NCBI GenBank assembly: GCA_945901045.1
Contig: CAMDKK010000010.1
Span: 1-64,000, forward strand
Length of the DNA stretch: 64,000 nt
Direction: 5' to 3'
From: Limnohabitans sp. Rim8
GTDB lineage: Bacteria > Pseudomonadota > Gammaproteobacteria > Burkholderiales > Burkholderiaceae_C
Within the stretch, counting starts at the first letter, position 1. Each line of letters begins with the position of its first letter. The position numbers and the translations under genes were made by a program. Under the pieces are notes generated by a model that saw only the letters and a program-made list of their open reading frames with translations, was not told where the DNA came from and did not search any database. Shown here one piece after another: positions 8,622-16,637 of the stretch.

Positions 8622-9671
8622 CTAGACGCCGAAGGTATCACGGAACTTTTCCTTCACTTCCGGGATGCCCTTGGTGATTTCGTCCTCTGTGGGCCGAATG
8701 ATCTTGACTTCTTCCAGTGGCTTGGCGCCAACAGCAGGTTTTATGCCTTTGATGACCGACAGCGAGTGGCTCTTGACCTGGGTCTCGGCCGCTTCCTTGT
8801 CCAGCAAGAACTCAATGAAAAGCTTACCGGCGTTCGGCGATGGTGCGTTCTTCGGAACGGCGCTTGGGGAAACCATGAGCAAGGCACCGTCCGTCGGATA
8901 AATGACGCTCAAAGGGTTTCCTTTGTCGCGGCTCAGCAGGGTCGTCGCCTCGGGGCCAGCGGCCACCCAGCGCTCCTTGGCGTTCAGCATGGTCACCGTG
9001 TCGTTGACCGAACGGCCGATCTGCGGCTGGTTCTTTTCCAGCTTCTCAAAGTAGTCCCAGCCGTACAGCTTGCGCATCTGCACCACCCAGGTTCCGACAT
9101 AGCCACTGAACGCGGGATGCCCGATGGACACCTTGCCCTTCCATTTGGGGTCCAGCAGGTCAGGCCAGTTCTTCGGCGCGTCTTTCTCAGAGACCAGGCT
9201 GTTGTTGTAGGTGATCAGCATCAAGGCTGCGGCAGTGACCGAATAGTAATTTTCCGCGTCGTTGTACTGCTTGAGGGAATCCACCATCTTGCCAAGATTA
9301 TTGGGCCGGTATTGCAGCAGCAGCCCCTTTTTCTTAAGGTCCGGATAGTGGCTCACATCGGTGCTGCTGAAGACCGATGCCACCGCGACGTTGGCCTGCA
9401 GGTCCTGCTGGAAGCGCTGTAAGGCGACCTGCGCCGTCGTGCGCACAAAGTTGCATTTAATGCCGGCATACTTTTTCTCAAATGCCGTGCACAGGCTGGC
9501 CGCCTCCTCGGTATTGTAGTGCGCGGTGTAGACGGTGAACTGCTTCTCTTTCTTCGCCGCCTCGTACAACTGCTGCTCCCACGCGGGCATCTGCGCCCGC
9601 AGCGGGACGGCGGCCAAGCTCAGTGCGGCGCCCAGAAGCGCCAGAAAAAAACGAATCATGTTGCGGCTCAT
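8622..9671 (-). CDS. periplasmic ABC substrate-binding protein (Fe3+-binding type)
   Basis: This 349-residue receptor starts with a classical signal peptide (FFLALLGAALSLAAVPLRAQ). The mature protein begins with the FbpA/FutA-like arrangement WEQQLYEAAKKEKQFTVYTA and contains FEKKYAGIKCNFVRTT, then WPDLLDPKWKGKVSIGHP, both typical of the iron(III) binding-protein family. It is the first gene of the importer operon and delivers ligand to the fused permease. Ferric iron is the family default, but I could not identify the metal ligands with confidence, so an organic ligand such as 2-aminoethylphosphonate remains possible. Confidence 0.88.
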   Translation of the reverse strand: MSRNMIRFFLALLGAALSLAAVPLRAQMPAWEQQLYEAAKKEKQFTVYTAHYNTEEAASLCTAFEKKYAGIKCNFVRTTAQVALQRFQQDLQANVAVASVFSSTDVSHYPDLKKKGLLLQYRPNNLGKMVDSLKQYNDAENYYSVTAAALMLITYNNSLVSEKDAPKNWPDLLDPKWKGKVSIGHPAFSGYVGTWVVQMRKLYGWDYFEKLEKNQPQIGRSVNDTVTMLNAKERWVAAGPEATTLLSRDKGNPLSVIYPTDGALLMVSPSAVPKNAPSPNAGKLFIEFLLDKEAAETQVKSHSLSVIKGIKPAVGAKPLEEVKIIRPTEDEITKGIPEVKEKFRDTFGV

Positions 9672-9779
9672 GGAATCTCCTTCAGGGTGAACGTCTCTTA
9701 CGGTTTTTAAAATTCAGCGTGCGTGCAATTTTTCTTGCGGCCTGTGGCGTTTGTGCGGATTTCGTGCCACTGAAAAAGC

Positions 9780-10577
9780 TCAGCGGCCCGTGAACATCGG
9801 CTTGCGTTTGGCCATGAAGGCCGAGCGCCCTTCCACATAGTCCTCGCTATTGAAACAGCGGTCGACAACCTGCTGGCACAGCGCCATGTCGCGTTCGGTC
9901 TCGTCCTTCAACACTTCACCGACAATGGTTTTGATCGACGCCACAGTGAGCGGGGCGTTGGCGGCGATGGTGCCCGCGCACTCCCGCACGTAGGTTTCCA
10001 ATTGCGCATCCGGTACCAAGCGATTGACCAGTCCCATCGCCACCGCCTCTTGGGCAGTGAATTGGCGCGCGGTGAAGAAAATTTCTTTGGCGAAGGCCGG
10101 CCCCACCACGTCCATCAACTTGCGCACGCCCTCGGCCTCATAGCCCAGCCCCAGCTTGGCCGCCGGCACACCGAACTTCGCCCCCTCCGCCGCGATGCGC
10201 ATGTCGCATGACAAGGCCACCGAGACGCCGCCGCCGATACAAAAGCCACGGATCATGGCGATGGTGGGTTTGCCCACACGCTTGAGCGCAACAGTCGCCT
10301 TGCCAGATGCCTCGTTGTAGATACGGGTCGTCTCGGGGGAAGAGCGCTTCGCCTCGAACTCCGAGATATCCGCGCCCGAAACGAAGGCAAGGTCTCCAGC
10401 CCCTTTCAGCACGATCACGCGGATGGCATTGTCGTTCTCGTAATCACGCACAATGTCAGCCAGTGCCTCCCACATGGCCATGGAGACGGCGTTGCGGCGC
10501 TCCGGATTGTTGAACGTGATCCAGCCGATCGGGCCGTCCTTCTCGGCGATCATCTTGTCGGTTTTGGAAATCGGCAT
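9780..10577 (-). CDS. enoyl-CoA hydratase/isomerase family protein (crotonase fold)
   Basis: This 265-residue crotonase-fold protein would act on acyl-CoA thioesters in the cytosol. The oxyanion-hole strand LAFVSGADISEFEAKR and the helix following GGGVSVALSCDMRIA are clear, and the C-terminal trimerisation helices are present. The second catalytic glutamate region reads AAKLGLGYEAEGVRKLMDVVG, which differs from the classic hydratase pattern, so an isomerase, hydrolase or non-hydratase reaction is possible. It lies about 110 bases upstream of the ABC importer genes on the same strand; a functional link is not evident. Confidence 0.85.
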   Translation of the reverse strand: MPISKTDKMIAEKDGPIGWITFNNPERRNAVSMAMWEALADIVRDYENDNAIRVIVLKGAGDLAFVSGADISEFEAKRSSPETTRIYNEASGKATVALKRVGKPTIAMIRGFCIGGGVSVALSCDMRIAAEGAKFGVPAAKLGLGYEAEGVRKLMDVVGPAFAKEIFFTARQFTAQEAVAMGLVNRLVPDAQLETYVRECAGTIAANAPLTVASIKTIVGEVLKDETERDMALCQQVVDRCFNSEDYVEGRSAFMAKRKPMFTGR

Positions 10578-11061
10578 CTAGAGCTCCTAAACAGTGGCCT
10601 CGTAGCTAACGGCGTCTTGTTGGCTAATTTAAAGCGGCGCGAGACGCATGCAATCAGTTCAAACCCTTGCAAAGGGACAAATTCACAACCAGGGCTTGGT
10701 GTTCAGGAGCGGGTTTTGCGCTGCGCGGCGTTCAGGGGCACGCGCGCCACGGACAGGTGTGGTGGCTGCGAGTCGACACCGATGTGATCCAGAATCCGGC
10801 TGCGCCGATGTTCCGCGCTGCTTTGTCCAGATTCGCAGCGCCATGCTCCTCGCTGCCCCATCGCCTTGTATGAAGTAGAACAACCGTTTAAGTACCGACA
10901 GTACCCAATGGCTTACCGGCAGGCGCGGGAACACTTAACCCGGAAAAAGGTCTGCCCGTGACCACGGCGCAGGTCGGTTAATGCGGGTCGCACGCTGGTC
11001 CAGTCGTTGCAAGCGAAGAAATGCGAAAATTTATGCTTTTGGTATTCAAAAAGGAGTCTTC
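10578..11061. other. 484-bp stretch without a convincing gene
   Basis: I see no recognisable protein, RNA gene or repeat here. Several short frames exist on both strands (for example 10648-10878 plus and 10683-10934 minus), but none shows family motifs or a good ribosome site. The right end carries the strong AAGGAG ribosome-binding sequence of the SIMPL-domain gene at 11051-11056. Confidence 0.5.
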
Positions 11062-11817
11062 ATGCGCGCGCGCAATCATCTCGGTATCCTGACACTTTTC
11101 CTGTCCCTGGCTTGTTCCATCGTGCAAGCCCAATCCGCCCCGCTGAACCCAGTGCGACCCGTCAGCACAGGGCCAAGCGCCCACTTGAGTGCGTCGGCCA
11201 CGGCGCAGGTCCAGCAAGACTGGTTGGTGATTCGCTTGACGGTGCAAAAGGAAGGCGCTAGCGCGTCGCTGGTGCAAACGCAGCTCAAAAATGTGATGGC
11301 TTCGGCATTAAGCCAGGCACAGGTGCCAGAGCGGGGGCAAAACGAGAACCCGAGTCAGGCCTTACAGATCAGCACAGGTCAGCTGCAAGTGTCTCCGCGT
11401 TACAGCAACGAGGGCAAAATGAGCGGCTGGGCCGGCGTGGCCGAGTTGATGGTGCAAGGGCGCGACCTTGAGCGCATCACCGCGCTGGCCGGCCGCTTGA
11501 GCGGGCTTAGCGTCAGCCAAATGGAATGGAAAATCAGCCCCGACCTGATGGCGCAAACCGAGGCCAAACTGCAAGGCCAAGCGGTGGCACAGTGGCGGGC
11601 CAAGGCCGATGCACTGACCCAGCAACTGGGTTTTAGCCGCTACACCATTGGCGAAGTGAGCCTGGGTTCCCCCGGCAGCGGCCAGAACTTCGCACCGCGC
11701 GCGATGGCCATGGCGATGATGGACGCGGGCCCTGAGACACGCGGTGCACCTATTCCGGTACAGGCAGGGCTGGCGCAGGTCACCGTGGTGGTCTCGGGAT
11801 ATGTCTTGCTGCAGTAA
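11062..11817 (+). CDS. SIMPL-domain (DUF541) secreted protein
   Basis: The 251-residue product begins with a signal peptide (LGILTLFLSLACSIVQAQS) and then has the SIMPL/DUF541 pattern. An early strand, LSASATAQVQQDWLVIRLTV, precedes a middle region with MVQGRDLERITALAGRLSG and a helix, AVAQWRAKADALTQQLGFS. The C-terminal strand is QVTVVVSGYVLL. The family includes periplasmic proteins such as E. coli YggE, linked to oxidative stress tolerance, and BP26 channel-like assemblies; the molecular role is unsettled. The start at 11062 is set by AAGGAG located 5 bases upstream; an in-frame ATG at 10981 has no such support and would bury the signal peptide. Confidence 0.88.
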   Translation: MRARNHLGILTLFLSLACSIVQAQSAPLNPVRPVSTGPSAHLSASATAQVQQDWLVIRLTVQKEGASASLVQTQLKNVMASALSQAQVPERGQNENPSQALQISTGQLQVSPRYSNEGKMSGWAGVAELMVQGRDLERITALAGRLSGLSVSQMEWKISPDLMAQTEAKLQGQAVAQWRAKADALTQQLGFSRYTIGEVSLGSPGSGQNFAPRAMAMAMMDAGPETRGAPIPVQAGLAQVTVVVSGYVLLQ

Positions 11818-11900
11818 ATTTTCGTGATGTTCCAACACAACTGTTGCTGATTCGTCATCAGCGGCTAGACAGGGCGCCGCGTGTTGCACAAAGGGAAGAC

Positions 11901-13703
11901 TCAGGCGGCCGACTGGCCCAAGCCGTAGACAGGCGTGTCGATGCCCTCCATCCTGGCCTTGAGCTGCAGCGCGAGGTAGCGCGAGTAGTGGCGCGACTGG
12001 GCCAGGTTGCCGCCGTGGAACCACAGCCCGGTCTGGCGCGTCGGCTTCCACATGTTGCGCAGTTCGCCCTCCCAGGGGCCTGGGTCCTGGGTCGTGTCCG
12101 ACCCCAGGCCCCAGCAGGGGCCGACCGCCTCGGCAACCTCGGGCGAGATCAGCGCCTCGGCCCAGCCGGTCATCGAGCCGTAGCCGGTGGCGTAGACGAC
12201 CAGGTCGGCCGGCAGTTCGCTGCCGTCGCTCAACACCACCGTGTCTTCGGTCAGCCTGTCGATGCCGACGCCAGACTTCAACGCAATGCGGCCATCGGCG
12301 ATCAGCTCGGACGCACCGACATCGATGTAGTAGCCCGAGCCGCGGCGCAGGTACATCGGCCCCAGACCTGATTCGTCCTGACCGAAGGTCAACTGGAAAC
12401 CCACCGCGCGCAGTCGGTCGTAAAACAGCGCGTCGTCACGCTGGATCTGGGCGCAAACAGGGATCTGAAATTTCGGCACCAGCCGGTAAGGGATCGACGC
12501 AACCGTCAAGTCTGCCATGTCGGTGCTGATACCGGCCTTGAGCGCGGCCTCCGAGTACAACAGGCGGCCGTAGCGGCCTTGGGTCTCAGAACGCACCACC
12601 AGCGTAGGCGAGCGCTGCAGCATCGTCACCTCGGCACCGTACTCCCACAGATCTGCTGCAATGTCATGCGCCGAGTTGTTCGAGCCGACAACGACACAGC
12701 GCTTGCCGACAAAGTCTTCGCCGCCGCTGTGCTGGCTGGAATGGTGCTGGCGCCCTCGGAACAGCGCCGCGCCGGGCAAGTCCGGCACACGGGGCCGGCC
12801 GGACATGCCGGTGGCCAGCACCAGATGGCGTGGCCGCAGCGTGACCGGCTGACCCTCGCGCATGACCTGTACCGTCCATTGCTGAGATGCCTCGTCGAAG
12901 GACGCGCTCAGGCATTCGGTCGAAGGCCAGTAGTTCAGCTCCATCAGCCTGGCGTAGGCCTCGAGCCAGTCGCCCATCTTGTCCTTGGGCGTGTATACCG
13001 GCCAGTGGTCCGGGAAGGGCAGATAAGGCAGGTGGTCGTACCAGACCGGGTCGTGCAGACAGAGCGACTTGTAGCGCTTGCGCCAGGCGTCGCCGGCTTG
13101 GGCATGCTTGTCGACGATCAGCGTGGGCACGCCCAACTGCTTGAGCCTTGCACCCAGACCCAGCCCGCCCTGGCCACCGCCGACGATCAGGCAATAGGGC
13201 TGGCGCTGGTAACCCAACTCGGCAGCCTCGGCAGCCTGAGCGTCAAGCCAGTTGCGGCGGCCGCGGATCGCGCCGTGCTCAGCACCCAACTCACGGGTCT
13301 CACCGCGCTTTTCCTCGAAACCCTTGAGTTCCTGCAAGGTCGTGAACAACGTCCAGCAGCGGCCATCCTTGAGCCGGACGTGGCCCTTGCCTCGGCCCAC
13401 TGAAGTCTCGAAGCTGAACCAGGCCTGAACCACACCTTCTGCCACGCCTTGGCCTTTGCTGGCCTCGCCGTCGAGCGCCCAGTTTCGGGGCTGCACCCGC
13501 GCCAGCGTATCCAAGAGCATCGCGGCGATGCCAGACTGTCCCTCGAGTGTGGCGATGTTCCAGGTGAAGGCGATCAGATCGCGCCAATAGGCCTCGTCGC
13601 CAAACAGTGCTGACGCGGCTGGGACATCGCCCCGGCCCAGTGCGGCTGAAAAATTCGCCAGCCAGTCGGCGACTTCGGCTGTGGAATCGTCGTGTGTCGT
13701 CAT
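11901..13703 (-). CDS. flavin-containing monooxygenase-type oxidoreductase with N-terminal NTF2-like domain
   Basis: This 600-residue protein has two parts. Residues 1 to about 145 look like an NTF2/SnoaL fold (FSAALGRGDVPAASALFGDEAYWRDLIAFTW). The rest is a group B flavin monooxygenase: the FAD-binding GGGQGG lies at about 175-180, HSSQHSGGEDFVGKRCVVVG leads into the NADPH site GSNNSAHDIAADLWEYGAEV, and the LVVYATGYGS motif lies towards the C-terminus. Such enzymes oxygenate N, S or carbonyl substrates using NADPH and O2. The start at 13703 is preceded by GAGGA with 7-base spacing. It stands alone between convergent and unrelated genes, so the substrate is unknown. Confidence 0.88.
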   Translation of the reverse strand: MTTHDDSTAEVADWLANFSAALGRGDVPAASALFGDEAYWRDLIAFTWNIATLEGQSGIAAMLLDTLARVQPRNWALDGEASKGQGVAEGVVQAWFSFETSVGRGKGHVRLKDGRCWTLFTTLQELKGFEEKRGETRELGAEHGAIRGRRNWLDAQAAEAAELGYQRQPYCLIVGGGQGGLGLGARLKQLGVPTLIVDKHAQAGDAWRKRYKSLCLHDPVWYDHLPYLPFPDHWPVYTPKDKMGDWLEAYARLMELNYWPSTECLSASFDEASQQWTVQVMREGQPVTLRPRHLVLATGMSGRPRVPDLPGAALFRGRQHHSSQHSGGEDFVGKRCVVVGSNNSAHDIAADLWEYGAEVTMLQRSPTLVVRSETQGRYGRLLYSEAALKAGISTDMADLTVASIPYRLVPKFQIPVCAQIQRDDALFYDRLRAVGFQLTFGQDESGLGPMYLRRGSGYYIDVGASELIADGRIALKSGVGIDRLTEDTVVLSDGSELPADLVVYATGYGSMTGWAEALISPEVAEAVGPCWGLGSDTTQDPGPWEGELRNMWKPTRQTGLWFHGGNLAQSRHYSRYLALQLKARMEGIDTPVYGLGQSAA

Positions 13704-14056
13704 GCGATGTCCTCGGTTGCGCGTCGTGGCGAACCCACGGCTCACAAGAGAATATAGGATGTGAAAAAAATTGTCATTGGCGTCGGCGACACCCAACCCG
13801 CAGAGCCAGCCGGGATACCCGAGCCATGCGTGCAGATACATCAACACCAAGTTTTCAAATATTGAGGGGCTGATTGCCGCTCAGGCTAATGGGTGGCGCC
13901 TTCATCAGTGGGCGGCTGGCGTATTGCAGCCGGCGGCCACGGCGATACAGCGCAAACTAACGCCGACCCGCGCCCACAGCAATGGTCTTGAAGTGCAGAA
14001 GGCCCCAGCGAAGGAACAGAATGAAGGCACGCAGATATGCACGGCCACCTCGTGAT
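13704..14056. other. 353-bp stretch without a convincing gene
   Basis: This is the promoter-side region of the monooxygenase followed by the region downstream of vapC. Short open frames exist on the plus strand (13771-14055), but their translations have no motif or plausible start signal. I saw no tRNA-like fold, strong hairpin or repeat. Confidence 0.45.
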
Positions 14057-14467
14057 TTACGGGCCCGGGTGAACCCAATTCTCCACTTGAAGCGCAGGCA
14101 CACGTATGAACTCCGACATGTTGTTCGTCACCAGCACCAAGCCTTCGCTGCGTGCGTGACCTGCAATGTGCAGGTCATTCACACCACTGGGCTGACCCAG
14201 TTTTTCCAGGGCGGCACGAATGACGCCATAGTGCTGCGCGGCCTTGGCGCCATAGGGGAGAACTTCTAGGCGGCTGCAAAAGTCCTCGATGGCGGACAGG
14301 TTCTCGTTCACGCGCGTGCTTTTCTCAGCGCCGTGCAAAAGTTCGGCCAGGGTAATGGAGGAAACGGCCATGCGGCTGGCGTTGGCGTTGAAGTTAGAGA
14401 GCACCTCGACAGGTCGCCGCTTCAATACGTAGATGACGAAGTTGGTGTCCAGCAGGAAGCGCAGCAT
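14057..14467 (-). CDS. vapC: VapC-type PIN-domain ribonuclease toxin
   Basis: This 136-residue PIN-domain protein shows the acidic residues that hold the catalytic metal: D7 in FLLDTNFVIYVLK, E42 in ITLAELLHGAEKS, D in GVNDLHIAGHA and the VTNNMSEF segment near the C-terminus. These are the hallmarks of VapC toxins, several of which cut initiator tRNA-fMet. Its start overlaps the antitoxin stop in a TGATG arrangement, giving translational coupling with the upstream antitoxin. The pair would form a neutralised, self-repressing complex. All four catalytic positions look intact. Confidence 0.93.
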   Translation of the reverse strand: MLRFLLDTNFVIYVLKRRPVEVLSNFNANASRMAVSSITLAELLHGAEKSTRVNENLSAIEDFCSRLEVLPYGAKAAQHYGVIRAALEKLGQPSGVNDLHIAGHARSEGLVLVTNNMSEFIRVPALQVENWVHPGP

Positions 14468-14700
14468 CAGAGCGCCTCCCGCTCCGTCTGGTGCTGGGTG
14501 GCGCGCTCGGGCAGAAAGTCGTCGCTCACTGTGGGGCCATCCAGAAAGAAGCTGTCCCAGGTTTGCCCGATGGGGGCGATGATGCGCTCCTTGCCCTTGA
14601 TGCGAATATCTACCTTTTGGACACCCTCGGGTAGGCGCACGTCCAAAGGGAGGTGGACGACCTGGGTGCGATTGTTGACGAAAACAGTGCCGATGGACAT
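14467..14700 (-). CDS. vapB: VapB-type antitoxin (AbrB/SpoVT fold)
   Basis: This 77-residue protein carries a short AbrB/MazE-like DNA-binding segment (FVNNRTQVVHLPLDVRLPEG, then VDIRIKGKERIIAP), followed by a charged C-terminal tail (SDDFLPERATQHQTEREAL) that would thread into the VapC active site. It precedes and overlaps vapC by one base, the standard antitoxin-first order. Family knowledge predicts that it binds its own promoter in the roughly 240 bases upstream and is degraded by Lon or Clp under stress. No clear operator palindrome was identified. Confidence 0.9.
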   Translation of the reverse strand: MSIGTVFVNNRTQVVHLPLDVRLPEGVQKVDIRIKGKERIIAPIGQTWDSFFLDGPTVSDDFLPERATQHQTEREAL

Positions 14701-14946
14701 GACAATCTCCTCAGATGAACGTATATAGCAAGTGTTTATTGCACCGTGAGGGCCGACAATTCAGCGCTTTCAAAAGGCTCTGTTCTCTCCTCAGCAATAC
14801 GCTTGACAAACAGAGCCACTTGCTTGCTTGAAGGTTTGGGACAACTCCAAACAGCCGCTGTATCGCGATTTTCAACAGAATTGGTCTTTCAGAGCCATCC
14901 AACTGGACACAACATAGGCTCCCTGGTCTTAGCTCACAATGCTTGA

Positions 14947-15267
14947 ATGCGCGCAAAGCACAACGTTTATGTCGTCGAATTGTCCAAGGAGGTCTTGGAT
15001 GAGAAAAAGTTCCTCAAATCGAACCCAGGTTATATGAGGGGCATGCCCTGCGTGTATGTGGGCATGACAGGGCTGGACCCCGATGTGCGCTTTGACAACC
15101 ACAAGGCTGGCATCCACGCCAACAAATACGTCACTCGCTTTGGGCTGCGCTTGATGACCGAGCTTTTTGAGCACTTGAACCCCATGCCCTATGGGGATGC
15201 GCAGTACATGGAAGTCGATCTGGGCATCCGCTTGCGTGAACAAGGGTACGGGGTTTGGCAGGCTTGA
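14947..15267 (+). CDS. GIY-YIG-like small protein
   Basis: This 106-residue protein matches the order of GIY-YIG nuclease elements. The first strand is NVYVVELSKEV, the second is PCVYVGMTGLDPDVRFDNHKAG with the Arg and His expected in the active helix, and a late helix, YMEVDLGIRLREQGYGV, carries a candidate metal-binding glutamate. The classic GIY tripeptide reads VYV and YIG reads YVG, so it is a divergent member. Whether it cuts DNA is unknown; several such families have no assigned role. It is divergent from vapBC, about 250 bases away, which may mark a small accessory island. Confidence 0.6.
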   Translation: MRAKHNVYVVELSKEVLDEKKFLKSNPGYMRGMPCVYVGMTGLDPDVRFDNHKAGIHANKYVTRFGLRLMTELFEHLNPMPYGDAQYMEVDLGIRLREQGYGVWQA

Positions 15268-15435
15268 GTCACTCCGACTCGGGCGCCTTGATTTCGAGGT
15301 ACTTGGCAGTCGCCCAGCCCATCGGCTTGCTGTTGTGAGGTTCACTAATTATCAGTTGATTAACGAAGTGACTGAACCTCGACATGCACCGCCACGATGC
15401 CAAGCTAAGTTAAAACCAATGCAGCCCCAAGGTGT

Positions 15436-16602
15436 CTATGTCACCGATCTTTGAACTGGAGCAAGAAACTCTGCGAGCAGCGCGTTGACTTGCGCATCGC
15501 GCTCCTGTTGAACCCAATGACCGGCGCCTTCAACCAAGTGAATGCCTCGGTGCTGAGTGCAGATCTCGCTCATGCGCTCCAGCGCACCGGGAGATTGGTA
15601 GGTTCCCCAATCTCGCGCGCCTGAGATGAACATCGCAGGAACGTCGAGGGTTAGCTCCGAAAAGGCCTTCAGCTCACCGCTGAAACGCGGATCGGTACCG
15701 ATGCGATAGCCCTGCAGACCGCCCTGGAAACCGGTGCGTCGGTATTCAGCCGAATAAACAGCCAGTTCTTCGTCGCTCAGCCACGCGCATCCGGCGATCT
15801 CATCGGCTGAAGGCATTTCGAGGGCGACGGTTTGCGCCATGTCCCGGCCCAGCGCCATGACGTAGTACGTCGGCATTCGGGCCATTTCGCTGGCGGACCA
15901 AGAATCCAGCGGAAACGGATCGTTGCCAGGCCAGTCGCCGCTTTTGAAGTGGAAATATGCCCGCAGGAAGTCGTGGACGCCTTGCGGGCAGTTCCACATG
16001 TCCGCATTGGCTTTGCGTGTCGAGAAATACCACCGGTAGTGTTGGCGTGGCGTGGACAGGACGGCCAGCGCCTCAGGCAGACCCGTGAGGGGCAATGTGC
16101 CTTTCGGCGGGCTCTCACTGGTGCCCTTGGGCAGCACGGGTGCCCCGGGGAATGGGGCGCTCATCAGCACGACTGACTGGAAGACATCGGGGCGCAGCAG
16201 CGCACACCAGGCTGCAACTACCGAGCCGAAGTCGTGTCCCATCACAGCGGCCACGCTGTCATAGCCCAAAGCCTTGACCAGTCCCACGGTATCGCTCACC
16301 CGGTTGATCAGGGTGTAGGGCATCAGGTCGTCGTCGTACCCGACGACAGCACTGCTGCTGCGACCGTAGCCGCGCAAGTCGGGTGCGACAACGTGGTAGC
16401 CGGCCGCAACCAGGAAGGGGATCTGCTTGCGCCAACTGAAAGCGCACTCCGGAAAGCCATGCAGCAGAAGCACGCACGGCCGGCCGGGCTGCTCGAAACC
16501 TGCCTCGAGCACGTGCATGGTGCAGCCGTTGTTGTTGTCGATAAGCCGGGAACGAATGCCTTTCGGCAGAAGCTCCTGACCATACAGCACGTCAGAGTTC
16601 AT
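15436..16602 (-). CDS. alpha/beta hydrolase, epoxide hydrolase family
   Basis: This 388-residue alpha/beta-hydrolase shows the epoxide-hydrolase layout. The oxyanion motif HGFPE lies in VLLLHGFPECAFSWRKQIP, followed by the DLRGYGRS strand. The nucleophile elbow is VMGHDFGSVVAAW, with Asp rather than Ser as nucleophile, and the catalytic His is in VEGAGHWVQQE. A cap domain with tyrosines (HYRWYFSTRKA) occupies the middle. Asp in the elbow means epoxide hydrolysis or dehalogenation rather than ester hydrolysis. It starts about 35 bases after the FAD oxidoreductase gene on the same strand, so it is probably the last gene of that operon. Confidence 0.88.
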   Translation of the reverse strand: MNSDVLYGQELLPKGIRSRLIDNNNGCTMHVLEAGFEQPGRPCVLLLHGFPECAFSWRKQIPFLVAAGYHVVAPDLRGYGRSSSAVVGYDDDLMPYTLINRVSDTVGLVKALGYDSVAAVMGHDFGSVVAAWCALLRPDVFQSVVLMSAPFPGAPVLPKGTSESPPKGTLPLTGLPEALAVLSTPRQHYRWYFSTRKANADMWNCPQGVHDFLRAYFHFKSGDWPGNDPFPLDSWSASEMARMPTYYVMALGRDMAQTVALEMPSADEIAGCAWLSDEELAVYSAEYRRTGFQGGLQGYRIGTDPRFSGELKAFSELTLDVPAMFISGARDWGTYQSPGALERMSEICTQHRGIHLVEGAGHWVQQERDAQVNALLAEFLAPVQRSVT

Positions 16603-16637
16603 TGGTTATACTTTTTGGCATCAACCGCAGCGCGCGC

